Shown: piece after piece, positions 1 to 7,349 of the stretch
How the letters are laid out: every line of letters begins with the position of its first letter
Position numbering within the stretch: the first letter of the stretch is position 1
Source: JAUREX01 sp964472135
GTDB taxonomy: Bacteria; Pseudomonadota; Alphaproteobacteria; Rhodobacterales; Rhodobacteraceae
DNA length: 44,321 nt
Assembly (NCBI GenBank): GCA_964472135.1
Contig: CAYYJB010000013.1
Coordinates: forward strand, 1 to 44,321
Reading direction: 5' to 3'
Position numbers and translations under genes: made by a program
The notes under the pieces: model-generated
Database searches by the model: none
The model's input: the letters and a program-made list of their open reading frames with translations, nothing else
Told to the model about the DNA's origin: nothing

Positions 1-680
1 TCCGCTGCTCCATGGCGGTCTTGGTGTAGTTCATGATCTTCGCCGCCGCCTTCACGCCGCCGATCTGCGAGGCGCGCAGCGTCGTGTTGGCCTTGAATTT
101 CTGCTGCATCACGCGCTCGAGTTCGCGCACCGCGTCGGGCTGGACGGTCTCGAGCGTGGCGATCCGGCGCACCACGTCGGGCTGCATGTCCTGCGGCAGC
201 AGCGTGAGGACATCGGCCGCGAGCGCATAGTCGAGATACGAGATGATGAGGGCGATGATTTGCGGATGCTCGTCGAGGATGAGTTCCGAGATCGAGCGGG
301 CGTCCATCCAGTCGAGGATCTCGATCGGGCGCTCCGAGGATGCGGGGGTGATGCGGCTCAGGACCGACTGGGCCTTGTCGACCCCGAGCGCCTTGGTCAG
401 CACGTTGCGCACATAGTTGCCGGCGCCGAGGCCGAGGCTCGTCTGCTGCTTGATGACGGCCAGAAACTCGTCGAGGACGGCGTTCACCGTCTCCTGATCG
501 ACCCCCTGGACCGAATACATCGCCGTCCCGAGGTGCTGGACCTCGCGCGGGGTCAGGTTCTTGAGGATCTCGGCCGCCTCGTCCTCGCCCAGAAGCATCA
601 TCAGGATCGCCGACTTCTGCGTTCCGGTGAGCGTGTCGAAGAGCCGCTCCTCGCCCGTCTGCTGTGCAGGTTCCGCCATT
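1..680 (-). CDS. fliG: Flagellar motor switch protein FliG (C-terminus cut by window edge)
   Basis: FliG sits on the MS ring and forms the rotor face that the stator pushes on; with FliM/FliN it sets rotation direction. The 226 visible residues start MAEPAQQTGEERLFDTLTGT and contain the FliG N domain (KSAILMMLLGEDEAAEILKN) and the middle domain with the EHPQ motif (ILDEHPQIIALIISYL), followed by the helix leading to the C-terminal torque domain. The C domain lies beyond base 1, so the charged torque residues cannot be judged. The ATG at 680 is preceded by a GGAG-type ribosome site. It is the last visible gene of a minus-strand run fleT-fliE-fliF-fliG, 44 bases after fliF, and is probably co-transcribed with it. 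Identification is by direct reading of the reverse strand. Confidence 0.96.
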
Positions 681-724
681 GCTCGCTCCGTCGCCGCGCC
701 CCCGCTTCGGGGGGCGCCCCTGTG

Positions 725-2479
725 TCAGAGATAGGACATGTCCTTCTTCATCATCTGCTTGAACACGTTCGACACGCGCCCCGCCTCGTCCGAGACGATC
801 ATGCGGATGATGGCTACCTTGTCGTCGTAGGTGTTCGCCGTGTCGAGCATCTCGAGCGAGATGTTCGACTTCTTGGGCTTCAGCTTGGCCTTGATCTCGT
901 CCAGGGTCTCGCCCTCCTTGACCACGACCGAGTCGAGCGCATCGACCTCGTCATCGCTCAGCCCGCCACGGGCCACGGCCTCGCCGCCCGAGGGCACGAG
1001 CACGCGGTTGAGCAGCGGCCGGATCACGCCGAGCGCGATGACGGCGAGCGTCAGCACCGTCAGGAACTGCTGCGCCGCAAGCTTGACCCAGCCCATCTCG
1101 AACCATTCGACCTTCACCGACTCGTCGAGTTGCTGCACGAAGGGTTGCGCGGTGACCGTCACGACATCGCCCCGGTCCAGATCGAGGCCGACGACGCCGG
1201 CGACCAGATTGCGGATTTCCTCGAGCGTCTCGGGCGCAAAGGGCACGGGTTCGACAAGGCCCGTCTCGGGATTGATCGCCTCGCGCTCGCGCACCAGCAC
1301 CGCGACCGCGACGCGCATGATCCGGTTCGCCGGGTCCATCGTGGTTTCGACCTTGCGGCTGATCTCGAAATTCTGGACCGAACTGGTGGACTCGCTCTCG
1401 ACCGAGGGATCGGCGGCGCCGGCTTCGGTGCCGGGCAGGTTGCCTGTCAGCTCGGCCTCGGTCGGGGCACGGTTCGCCACCGCACCGGGAATGCCGGCGG
1501 CTTCGGGGTTGCGTGTCACGTCGCGCGTCGCCTGCGTGCTGCGCAGGGCGTTGCCCTCGGGATCGACCCGCTCCTCGGTTACCTCGCGGCGGGTAAAGTC
1601 GATATCGAGGTTGACCTGCGCGTTCACGTTGCCCGCGCCGACGATCGGGCTGACGAGCATCTCGATCCGGCTGCGATAGATCGATTCCAGCCGCATGCGA
1701 TAGCGCAGCTGGCTGTCGGACATGATCGCGGACGGATCGTCGTTCGACCGCGTCAGCATCCGGCCCTGCTGATCGACGACGGTGACGCCCTCGCGCGCCA
1801 TGTTCGGCACCGAGGCGGCAATCAGGTTCACGATCGCATCGACCTGATCCTCATCGAGCTTGCGCCCCGGCGACAGTTGCACGAAGACCGAAGCGGTCGG
1901 GGTTTCCTGCTCGCGCACGAAAACCGATCTCTCGGGCAGCGCGAGATGCACGCGCGCCGACTGGACGGCTGCGATCTCGGTGATGGAGCGGGCGAGTTCG
2001 ATTTCCTGGGCCTGCTTCAGCCGCATGATCTCGACCGAACGCGAGGTGCCCATCGGAATGTCGCCGAGCGCGGCGTAGCCATCGGGCACGACGCTCGGCA
2101 GACCCTGCGCCGCGAGGGTCATGCGCGAGCGGTGATAATCCGCCACCGGCACGAGAACATCGCCCGTCGTGGGATCCACCCGCACATCATAGCCGGAATT
2201 CGTCAGGGCATCGACGACGCGGGCCTTCTCGGCCTCGGGCAGCGAGGAATAGAGCGTCGTCAGCTTCGGCTGCTGGACCACGGCATAAAGAGCGATCCCG
2301 GCGATCGCGGCGATGACCGTCACGATGGTCGGAACGGCACGCCGAAAGCTCGGCTGCGCCGTCATCTCGCGCACCGAGGCAAGCATGCCCCCCCCGGACG
2401 CGAGCAGACTGCCGCCGACGGAGGGCCCGCCAACGGCTGCCGCAACTTGGGTCGATCTCGCCTCGGGTGCTCTGGCCAT
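725..2479 (-). CDS. fliF: Flagellar MS-ring protein FliF
   Basis: FliF is the inner-membrane MS-ring subunit, the first structure built in flagellar assembly. The 584 residues have the usual family length. There is a cytoplasmic N-terminus, a transmembrane helix at about 48-67 (VPTIVTVIAAIAGIALYAVV), the YscJ/FliF secretin-like domain (QKA-type segment AQEIELARSITEIAAVQSARVHLALPE split around residues 155-180), a second membrane helix near 470-490, and a charged cytoplasmic tail ending in NVFKQMMKKDMSYL, which in the family binds FliG. The ATG at 2479 lies 51 bases after fliE. Its own partner FliG is encoded 44 bases downstream, which fits co-assembly. Confidence 0.97.
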   Translation of the reverse strand: MARAPEARSTQVAAAVGGPSVGGSLLASGGGMLASVREMTAQPSFRRAVPTIVTVIAAIAGIALYAVVQQPKLTTLYSSLPEAEKARVVDALTNSGYDVRVDPTTGDVLVPVADYHRSRMTLAAQGLPSVVPDGYAALGDIPMGTSRSVEIMRLKQAQEIELARSITEIAAVQSARVHLALPERSVFVREQETPTASVFVQLSPGRKLDEDQVDAIVNLIAASVPNMAREGVTVVDQQGRMLTRSNDDPSAIMSDSQLRYRMRLESIYRSRIEMLVSPIVGAGNVNAQVNLDIDFTRREVTEERVDPEGNALRSTQATRDVTRNPEAAGIPGAVANRAPTEAELTGNLPGTEAGAADPSVESESTSSVQNFEISRKVETTMDPANRIMRVAVAVLVREREAINPETGLVEPVPFAPETLEEIRNLVAGVVGLDLDRGDVVTVTAQPFVQQLDESVKVEWFEMGWVKLAAQQFLTVLTLAVIALGVIRPLLNRVLVPSGGEAVARGGLSDDEVDALDSVVVKEGETLDEIKAKLKPKKSNISLEMLDTANTYDDKVAIIRMIVSDEAGRVSNVFKQMMKKDMSYL

Positions 2480-2530
2480 TGTGCTCTACTCTCGCCTCAG
2501 GGGTAAGTATGCGCCGGTCGTGCAGGCCCG

Positions 2531-2860
2531 TCAGACGGGCATGTTCATGATGTCCTTGTAGGCACTCAGCGCCTTGTTGCGCAGGCTGAGCGTCAGCTGG
2601 AACCCGAGGGATGAGACCTGCTGGCTGATCATCACCTTCGCGAGGTCGTTCTCGAGCCCGAGTTCATAGTTCCGCGCCATCTCGCTCGCGCTGTTCTGGG
2701 CGCGCGCCACGTCGCGCAGACCGTCGCCCAGCCGTTCGGCAAATCCCGGCCCCTCGGGCGCGGGGCGCACTGCGGCGGCGGCAAGCCGCTCCTGCATCCG
2801 CGCGGCGGTCTGCAGATGGGTCTGGCCGACCTGGAACTTCAGACTGGGTATCTGCGTCAT
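2531..2860 (-). CDS. fliE: Flagellar hook-basal body protein FliE
   Basis: FliE is the small adaptor between the MS ring and the proximal rod; it is the first rod component exported. The 109-residue length fits. The C-terminal half shows the family pattern: an amphipathic helix (NSASEMARNYELGLENDLAK), then VMISQQVSSLGFQLTLSLRNKALSAY and a short MNMP tail. A GGAGGGGG ribosome site precedes the ATG at 2860. The gene starts 11 bases after fleT ends, so the two are clearly in one transcript. In C. sphaeroides fla1 the order fleT-fliE-fliF-fliG is, as I recall, the same. Confidence 0.95.
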   Translation of the reverse strand: MTQIPSLKFQVGQTHLQTAARMQERLAAAAVRPAPEGPGFAERLGDGLRDVARAQNSASEMARNYELGLENDLAKVMISQQVSSLGFQLTLSLRNKALSAYKDIMNMPV

Positions 2861-2871
2861 CGCCCCCTCCG

Positions 2872-4050
2872 TCAGCCCGCCATGCCGGCCACGCGGCGGC
2901 CGAAGGCGCGTTCGTCATGCATCATCCGCAGGCCGTCGGACGGCGCGTCCACGATGATGTCGGCGGCCGTGATCACCCCGTCGGCATGCAGCACGAGCGC
3001 GCGCTGCATCACGTTCTCGAGTTCGCGCACATTGCCCGGCCAGTCATGCGCGAGCAGCAGTCCGATCGCGCCAGCATCGAGCATAGGAACCGTGGTCCCC
3101 GCCGGACAATGCTTGCGCAGGAGCGCGGCTGCGATCGCCACGATATCGTCGCGCCGCTCCGCGAGCGCGCGCGTTGTCAGAGGAAAGACGTTCAGCCGAT
3201 AGAAGAGATCCTCGCGGAAGCGGTTCTGGCGCACCTCTTCGTGGATGTCGCGGTTCGTCGTCGCGACGATGCGGACATCGACCTTGATCTCCGCCTGGCC
3301 GCCAAGCGGCGTCACGGTGCGCTCCTGCAGGACGCGCAAGAGCTTCGATTGCAGCCCGAGCGGCATCTCGGAGATCTCGTCGAGCAGCAGCGTGCCGCCC
3401 TCGGCCGCGCGGAATATCCCCTTGTTGGCGAGCGAGGCGCCGGTGAAGGCGCCTTTTTCGTGGCCGAAGAGGACGGCCTCGAGCATGTTCTCGGGGATCG
3501 CGGCGCAGTTGATCGCGACGAAGGGGTTGCCGCGACGGCCAGACCGCAAATGGACATAGCGCGCCAGCACTTCCTTTCCGGTGCCCGTCGGGCCGTTGAC
3601 GAATACCGTGACATCCGAGCGCGCCACGCGATCGGCGAGATCCATGAGGCGGGTCGTCGACGGATCGGCCGCGATCATGTTCGTGACATCGGCGCACAGG
3701 ATGTCGGCCGCGTGCAGCAGCGCGAAATCGGTCGGCACCGCGAGATCGGCCGCCGGCGCGGGCAGGCCGAGACGGATCACCCGCCCGCCGAGTTCGGTTT
3801 CATGCGTCATGGCGCGCGCCGCCTCGTCCACGATCATCACGAGGCGGGGGCGCAGCGCGCGCAGCCGTTCGGTCAGGCCGCGCAGCCCCCCGGCGGCGGC
3901 TTCCTGAACGCTCGAGCACACGATCGCGGCGCCGGCGGTCGCCTGAGAGGGATCTTCGGTCACGACCACGCCGACCCTGCGGCGCGCGATTGCGTCGGCC
4001 AGTCTTTCGGCTTTCGCAAACCCCTTGGCATCGATCACGACGTCGGACAT
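2872..4050 (-). CDS. fleT: Sigma-54 flagellar activator FleT (no DNA-binding domain)
   Basis: A bacterial enhancer-binding ATPase of 392 aa. Residues 1-120 form an N-terminal domain I do not recognise with confidence (possibly a decayed receiver). The AAA+ domain follows, with Walker A GPTGTGKE at 153-160, the sigma-54-contacting GAFTGA at 200-205, and the later GGTLLLDEISEMPL and FREDLFYRLNVFPL motifs. The protein stops soon after the AAA+ lid (PGNVRELENVMQRALVLHADG) without a FIS-type helix-turn-helix. In C. sphaeroides FleT also lacks a DNA-binding domain and acts as a hetero-oligomer with FleQ on RpoN2 promoters; the FleQ partner here is at 17401-18510. I prefer the ATG at 4050 to an upstream GTG at 4059 because the GGGAG ribosome site is 8 bases before the ATG but touches the GTG. 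Its own sigma-54 promoter lies just upstream. Confidence 0.9.
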   Translation of the reverse strand: MSDVVIDAKGFAKAERLADAIARRRVGVVVTEDPSQATAGAAIVCSSVQEAAAGGLRGLTERLRALRPRLVMIVDEAARAMTHETELGGRVIRLGLPAPAADLAVPTDFALLHAADILCADVTNMIAADPSTTRLMDLADRVARSDVTVFVNGPTGTGKEVLARYVHLRSGRRGNPFVAINCAAIPENMLEAVLFGHEKGAFTGASLANKGIFRAAEGGTLLLDEISEMPLGLQSKLLRVLQERTVTPLGGQAEIKVDVRIVATTNRDIHEEVRQNRFREDLFYRLNVFPLTTRALAERRDDIVAIAAALLRKHCPAGTTVPMLDAGAIGLLLAHDWPGNVRELENVMQRALVLHADGVITAADIIVDAPSDGLRMMHDERAFGRRVAGMAG

Positions 4051-4081
4051 CTTGCGCACTCCCTTGCGTCAGGAAGTAAAG

Positions 4082-4096
4082 GCAAGAAGCGGGCCA
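4082..4096 (-). promoter_or_regulatory. Sigma-54 promoter of fleT-fliE-fliF-fliG
   Basis: The reverse strand reads TGGCCCGCTTCTTGC: GG at -24 and GC at -12 separated by exactly ten bases, with TTGC at -12. The predicted start is near 4070, giving a leader of about 20 bases to the ATG at 4050. This matches the expected RpoN2 control of flagellar structural genes. Seen by eye; not tested. Confidence 0.72.
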
Positions 4097-4221
4097 ACCG
4101 CGGGTCAACCCCCGCGCGGCAATCTCCGGGCGGCGCATATGGTCAATGAATCCATGTGTTTCCCACCATGACCGATAGAGGTGCCGCGTGGGTGCGTGCC
4201 CCTTTGCAGACCGCCGGACGG

Positions 4222-4289
4222 GTGTCGGATATCCGTCGCAGGGGGCCGGCGCGCCGCGCGCGCCACGAGGTGGGCGTGTCGGATTTCCG
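4222..4289. promoter_or_regulatory. Pair of direct repeats upstream of the fleT promoter, candidate activator sites
   Basis: Two 14-base copies, GTGTCGGATATCCG at 4222-4235 and GTGTCGGATTTCCG at 4276-4289, differ at one base and are offset by 54 bases. The first contains the perfect palindrome CGGATATCCG and the second the near-palindrome CGGATTTCCG. They lie about 150 and 210 bases upstream of the predicted fleT start, where enhancer sites for sigma-54 activators usually sit. Between 4098 and 4294 I see no gene. Assignment to FleQ is inference. Confidence 0.4.
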
Positions 4290-4294
4290 GCGCG

Positions 4295-4975
4295 TCAGGT
4301 CACCACGAAAGAGGTGATGACGACCTCGCGGATGTCGGGCTCGAAACCTTCCGATACGAGCCGCGCGTTCAGCGCGTCGCGGATCCGCGCGGTCAGGGCG
4401 GCACGGGCGGGCACATCGCGCAGATCCTCGGCCGATACCTCGCCGAGCACATCCATCACGACGCCGCGCAGCGTCATCTCGCGCTCCTGCAGGCGCAGGA
4501 TCACGACATCGGCGAACATCGGCGCGAGGAAGACATTGAGGGACAGCTCGATGCTGTACATGCTCGCGCCCTCGCGCGCGTTGCCGGCAAAGGGCGAGGC
4601 AAAGCTGAAATAGCGATAGCGGGGCGGGATGATGTTGCCCTGCTCATCGACCTGCACGCGCTCGTCGGCGGCGGCGTCGGGCGCAGCTTCGGCCCCAGCG
4701 GCGGCGGCACCCTCGGCGGGGACGGCGGCGGCGCCGAGCACGGTCGCAGCCGTGGCGGCAGAAGCGGCAGGGGCGCCGCTGGCGACCGCAGCGGCGGCAG
4801 CGGCGGCGTCGGGCGCCGTCAACTCGGCCTCGGGCAGAAGCTGGGCGTTGCGTTCCAGATAGGGCAGCAGATGATCCTCGCGCGGCCCGACCGCCGCATG
4901 GCCGCCGATGAAGGCCCCGAGCACCACGAACCCGGGCAGCACATAGACGAGCACCTTGCCCAGAAGCGCCTTCAT
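4295..4975 (-). CDS. fliL: Flagellar basal body-associated protein FliL
   Basis: FliL is a single-pass inner-membrane protein that surrounds stator units and supports torque. The chosen start (ATG at 4975, ribosome site GAGAGGGGGG) gives 226 aa: a short cytoplasmic N-terminus with one membrane helix (LVYVLPGFVVLGAFIGGHAAV), a long alanine-rich periplasmic linker of about 60 residues, and the FliL domain (YRYFSFASPF to the C-terminal DIREVVITSFVVT). The open frame continues 28 codons upstream, but that would put residues with no FliL match ahead of the membrane helix. The alanine-rich linker is longer than in most FliL proteins. It is preceded by its own sigma-54 element and is 319 bases upstream of the fleT stop-side intergenic region's end, so it can be expressed separately from fleT. 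Confidence 0.88.
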   Translation of the reverse strand: MKALLGKVLVYVLPGFVVLGAFIGGHAAVGPREDHLLPYLERNAQLLPEAELTAPDAAAAAAAVASGAPAASAATAATVLGAAAVPAEGAAAAGAEAAPDAAADERVQVDEQGNIIPPRYRYFSFASPFAGNAREGASMYSIELSLNVFLAPMFADVVILRLQEREMTLRGVVMDVLGEVSAEDLRDVPARAALTARIRDALNARLVSEGFEPDIREVVITSFVVT

Positions 4976-5003
4976 CGCCTGCCCCCCTCTCGCGCCCGTG
5001 GCG

Positions 5004-5018
5004 GCATTCGCCTGGCCA
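5004..5018 (-). promoter_or_regulatory. Sigma-54 promoter of fliL
   Basis: The reverse strand reads TGGCCAGGCGAATGC, with GG and GC separated by ten bases (-24/-12 geometry). The predicted start is near 4992, 17 bases before the fliL ATG, leaving just enough room for the ribosome site. Confidence 0.62.
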
Positions 5019-5068
5019 GCGGTCAACAAAGCACAAACGGTCCAGATGGCACCCGCCACCGGACCCCT

Positions 5069-5083
5069 GGCGGCAAAACCGCC
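5069..5083 (-). terminator. Weak stem-loop after flgN
   Basis: GGCGG-CAAAA-CCGCC forms a five-base-pair stem with a five-base loop between flgN and the fliL promoter. No run of T follows on the minus strand, so this would be at best a weak or Rho-assisted end of the flgA-flgM-flgN transcript. Confidence 0.25.
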
Positions 5084-5104
5084 GCCTGACTTCTTGGCGC
5101 CGCC

Positions 5105-5413
5105 TCAGCCGCGCGCGTGATCTGCCTTCAGATAGGTGCCGAAGCCCGAAAGAACCTGCACATGCGCCCGAAGACGCGCATCCACCCGCACGAGTTCCTC
5201 GCGCAGCAACTCGACCGAGGCACGGTCGATCCCCTGCGCATTGTCCGAACCCGAGGCCATCGCAGCCGCAAGCGCGGTCGTCGTCGCTTGGAAGTCCGCT
5301 GAGGCATCCCCGAGCGCGCGTGCGTCATGCATGGCGCCCGACACCCGGCCAAGGGTCTCGCGCAGCGCCTGAAGGCGCATCTGCAACGGCGATGTCATCG
5401 CGGTGTGGTCCAT
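5105..5413 (-). CDS. flgN: Probable flagellar export chaperone FlgN
   Basis: A 102-residue, largely helical protein with no signal peptide or membrane segment (MDHTAMTSPLQMRLQALRET at the N-terminus). It follows flgM directly, the usual place for flgN, the chaperone for the hook-filament junction proteins FlgK and FlgL. Sequence likeness to characterised FlgN proteins is weak by eye, so the call rests mainly on the flgA-flgM-flgN order, size and helical character. Two starts are possible: TTG at 5428, overlapping the flgM stop, or ATG at 5413. I chose the ATG because GAGAG lies 8 bases before it. It could be another small helical flagellar protein. Confidence 0.55.
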   Translation of the reverse strand: MDHTAMTSPLQMRLQALRETLGRVSGAMHDARALGDASADFQATTTALAAAMASGSDNAQGIDRASVELLREELVRVDARLRAHVQVLSGFGTYLKADHARG

Positions 5414-5424
5414 TCCGGCGTCTC

Positions 5425-5724
5425 TCAACCCTTGAGCTGAAGGTAGCTCTCCATCAGCCGGTCCGCCACCCGATCGAGATCGATCGGATAGTTTCCCTTC
5501 CTGATGGCCTCCTTGATCCGCCCGACGGCTTCGATGTCGACGGGCGGTTCGGTCTTCATGGCCGCGACCGTGGCCTTCGATTGCAGGTCGCTGGTCTCGC
5601 CCGCAGGTGCGGCAGGTGCGGCCTTCGCCACCTCTGCAGCAGCCTTGCGGTCGGCCAGCTCTCTGGCAACCGACGACCCTGGAACGGTCAGCCTGTGTGC
5701 GGCATGCTTGATCTGATCAACCAT
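5425..5724 (-). CDS. flgM: Anti-sigma-28 factor FlgM
   Basis: FlgM binds sigma-28 (FliA) and holds late flagellar promoters silent until the hook is complete and FlgM is exported. The 99-residue protein has a low-complexity, likely disordered N-terminal half and the diagnostic C-terminal sigma-binding segment IKEAIRKGNYPIDLDRVADR followed by LMESYLQLKG. A strong AAAGGAGG ribosome site precedes the ATG at 5724. The target sigma factor, FliA, is encoded in this window at 14579-15322. The gene lies 35 bases after flgA and its stop region meets flgN, so flgA-flgM-flgN is an operon. Confidence 0.93.
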   Translation of the reverse strand: MVDQIKHAAHRLTVPGSSVARELADRKAAAEVAKAAPAAPAGETSDLQSKATVAAMKTEPPVDIEAVGRIKEAIRKGNYPIDLDRVADRLMESYLQLKG

Positions 5725-5759
5725 GACAGCCTCCTTTCGAGTACGGAAACGACGCCACG

Positions 5760-7349
5760 CTAGTTCATGTTAGCGACGGGGCGTATTTTTTCTGCGGCCT
5801 CGACGACACCCTGGATGATGTCGCCCGATGATATGTTCTGGACCTCGATGATGTCGCCCAGTTGCCCATTTCCGACGGCCTTTCCGGCGGTGATGATCTC
5901 GAAGCCGCCGATCGCGTTCACGATCATGACCGGGTTGCCCGACCGGACCAGCCAGTCATAGTCGAGATGGCGCGCATGGAGCGCGCGCCCCTCGCCGAGG
6001 GTCTGGGTCAGGGTGCGACCGATCACGTCCTCGGCGCTGCTGAACAGGCCGGTTGAGACCTTTTGCGGCGCGGGGATCATCACGATATCGTCGGCGGTGA
6101 TGACGGCGCCCTTGCGCAAGCTTGTCCGCAGGGCGACGACCTCGACCCCGGCGGGGGCGGGGGCGGGGGCACTTTCGGGGGCAGCCGCGCGCGGCGATGC
6201 GCCGGATCCCGCTTCAGGCGTCGCGGTGGGCGTCGCGGTGGGCGTCGCGGTAGGCGCGGGCAACAGGCTGGTGAGGTTCGCGCGCACGAGCAGCGACCAT
6301 TCGAACGGGGCCGAACAGCGCACGTCGATCAGGCTCCAGTCCGCCCCCTCGCGGGGGGATGCCGCAAGCGGCTCGGAGCAGGGATAGAAACGGCGCGTCG
6401 CGGGGATGACCGGCTCTCCCGCCAGCCCGGCGGCGTCGAGCAGTTCGACCACCGCCGCCTCGACGTCCGCCGCGGTGATGTCGAACGCACCCGCGGCGGC
6501 CCCTGCGACCTCGTGGGCGGTCGTGCGGACATAGACCGACCATTCCATCGGCGCGGGGCAGCGCACCTCGACGGTGCGCCAGTCGGACCCGAAACGCGGC
6601 GCGGCGATGAGTTCGCCCGAGCAGGGGAAATAGCGGCGCAACTGCGACACGCGCGGCGTCGCCTCGATGCCAGCCTCGACCAATGCCTCGCGCACGACCG
6701 CCTCGATGTCGCCTGCCGTGGCGATCGGGGCATCGCCGAGCGGGGTGCGGCGCGCACGCCCATCGTCCGGGACCGTCCGCAGGTTGAGCGTCCAGCGCGC
6801 GGGCTCGGCGCAGGAGACGGTGATCGTCCGCCAGTCGCCCGCGATGCGCGGCGCGACCTCGAGCGGCGCGGAGCAAGGATAGAATGTGCGCGACTGCGTG
6901 ACCACGGGGGCCGCCGCCTCGCCCTCCTGCAACAGGGCAGCGCGCACGGTACGCTCGATCTCGGCGGCATCGACCTGGCGCAGGGTGCCCGCCGCAGCGG
7001 CGCCATCGGCGGCCCGGGCCTCAGCCCCCGTCCGCACGATCACCGACCAGCTGACGGGCGCCTCGCAGCTTGCGACGACGGTGCGCCAATCCTCGGGCGT
7101 TCGGGGCGCGATCTTCAGCTCGTCCGCGCAGGGATGAAAGCGGCGCTCCGCCGAGATTGCCGGATCCGACCTCAGACCCATGCCGCCCAGCACCGCCGAG
7201 ACGCGCGCGGCTATGTCGGCCCCCGTCACGACCTCGGCCTGCGCCATCTGGGCGGCAAGGCCGGGGGGCGCTTCGTCAGCGGACTCAGCCGCCGCAGCGG
7301 AAACCGCGAGGCAGAACGCCGCCGCGAGGATCGAGGGCCGCACGGGCAT
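5760..7349 (-). CDS. flgA: P-ring assembly chaperone FlgA with four tandem N-terminal domains
   Basis: FlgA is the periplasmic chaperone for P-ring (FlgI) assembly. The start ATG at 7349 overlaps the flgT stop (TGATG) and gives 529 aa; typical FlgA proteins are about 220-250 aa. Residues 1-21 form a signal peptide. Then come four copies of an about 84-residue domain, each with the pattern F-x-P-C ... PR...DWR...V-x-C-x-x-P...W. The two cysteines are 21 residues apart in every copy: C74/C95, C159/C180, C243/C264, C324/C345. A TATP-repeat and Pro/Ala linker (365-400) leads to a C-terminal SAF-like domain (401-529: EVVALRTSLRKGAVITADDI, PVMIVNAIGGFEI, GDIIEVQN). The repeated unit matches the N-terminal domain of ordinary FlgA. 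The SAF domain supports the family call strongly; the repetition is unusual. Confidence 0.9.
   Translation of the reverse strand: MPVRPSILAAAFCLAVSAAAAESADEAPPGLAAQMAQAEVVTGADIAARVSAVLGGMGLRSDPAISAERRFHPCADELKIAPRTPEDWRTVVASCEAPVSWSVIVRTGAEARAADGAAAAGTLRQVDAAEIERTVRAALLQEGEAAAPVVTQSRTFYPCSAPLEVAPRIAGDWRTITVSCAEPARWTLNLRTVPDDGRARRTPLGDAPIATAGDIEAVVREALVEAGIEATPRVSQLRRYFPCSGELIAAPRFGSDWRTVEVRCPAPMEWSVYVRTTAHEVAGAAAGAFDITAADVEAAVVELLDAAGLAGEPVIPATRRFYPCSEPLAASPREGADWSLIDVRCSAPFEWSLLVRANLTSLLPAPTATPTATPTATPEAGSGASPRAAAPESAPAPAPAGVEVVALRTSLRKGAVITADDIVMIPAPQKVSTGLFSSAEDVIGRTLTQTLGEGRALHARHLDYDWLVRSGNPVMIVNAIGGFEIITAGKAVGNGQLGDIIEVQNISSGDIIQGVVEAAEKIRPVANMN
6217..6252 (-). repeat. Three 12-base tandem repeats in flgA (TATP linker)
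   Basis: The unit GGCGTCGCGGTG occurs three times head to tail on the plus strand, the last copy with A for G at the end. On the coding strand it encodes TATP three times in the linker between the repeated domains and the SAF domain. It keeps frame, so copy-number change would only alter linker length. Confidence 0.85.
6279..7232 (-). repeat. Four tandem two-cysteine domains of FlgA (protein-level repeat)
   Basis: FlgA residues about 40-357 consist of four homologous modules with periods of 85, 84 and 81 residues measured between equivalent cysteines. Conserved positions are the R-x-F-x-P-C entry, the PR...DWR/DWS core, the second cysteine and the W(S/T)-x-x-(V/L)R exit. The modules have diverged at the DNA level, so the duplication is not recent. 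Confidence 0.88.

Noticed and set aside
260..2506. Long plus-strand open frame over fliF and fliG
   Set aside because: It is antisense to well-recognised fliF/fliG and has the same low-complexity Arg/His/Asp composition, with no domain or ribosome site.
5758..5775. CGCTA/TAGCG hairpin over the flgA stop codon as a terminator
   Set aside because: Only five pairs, an eight-base loop and no T run; flgM follows 35 bases later with a strong ribosome site.
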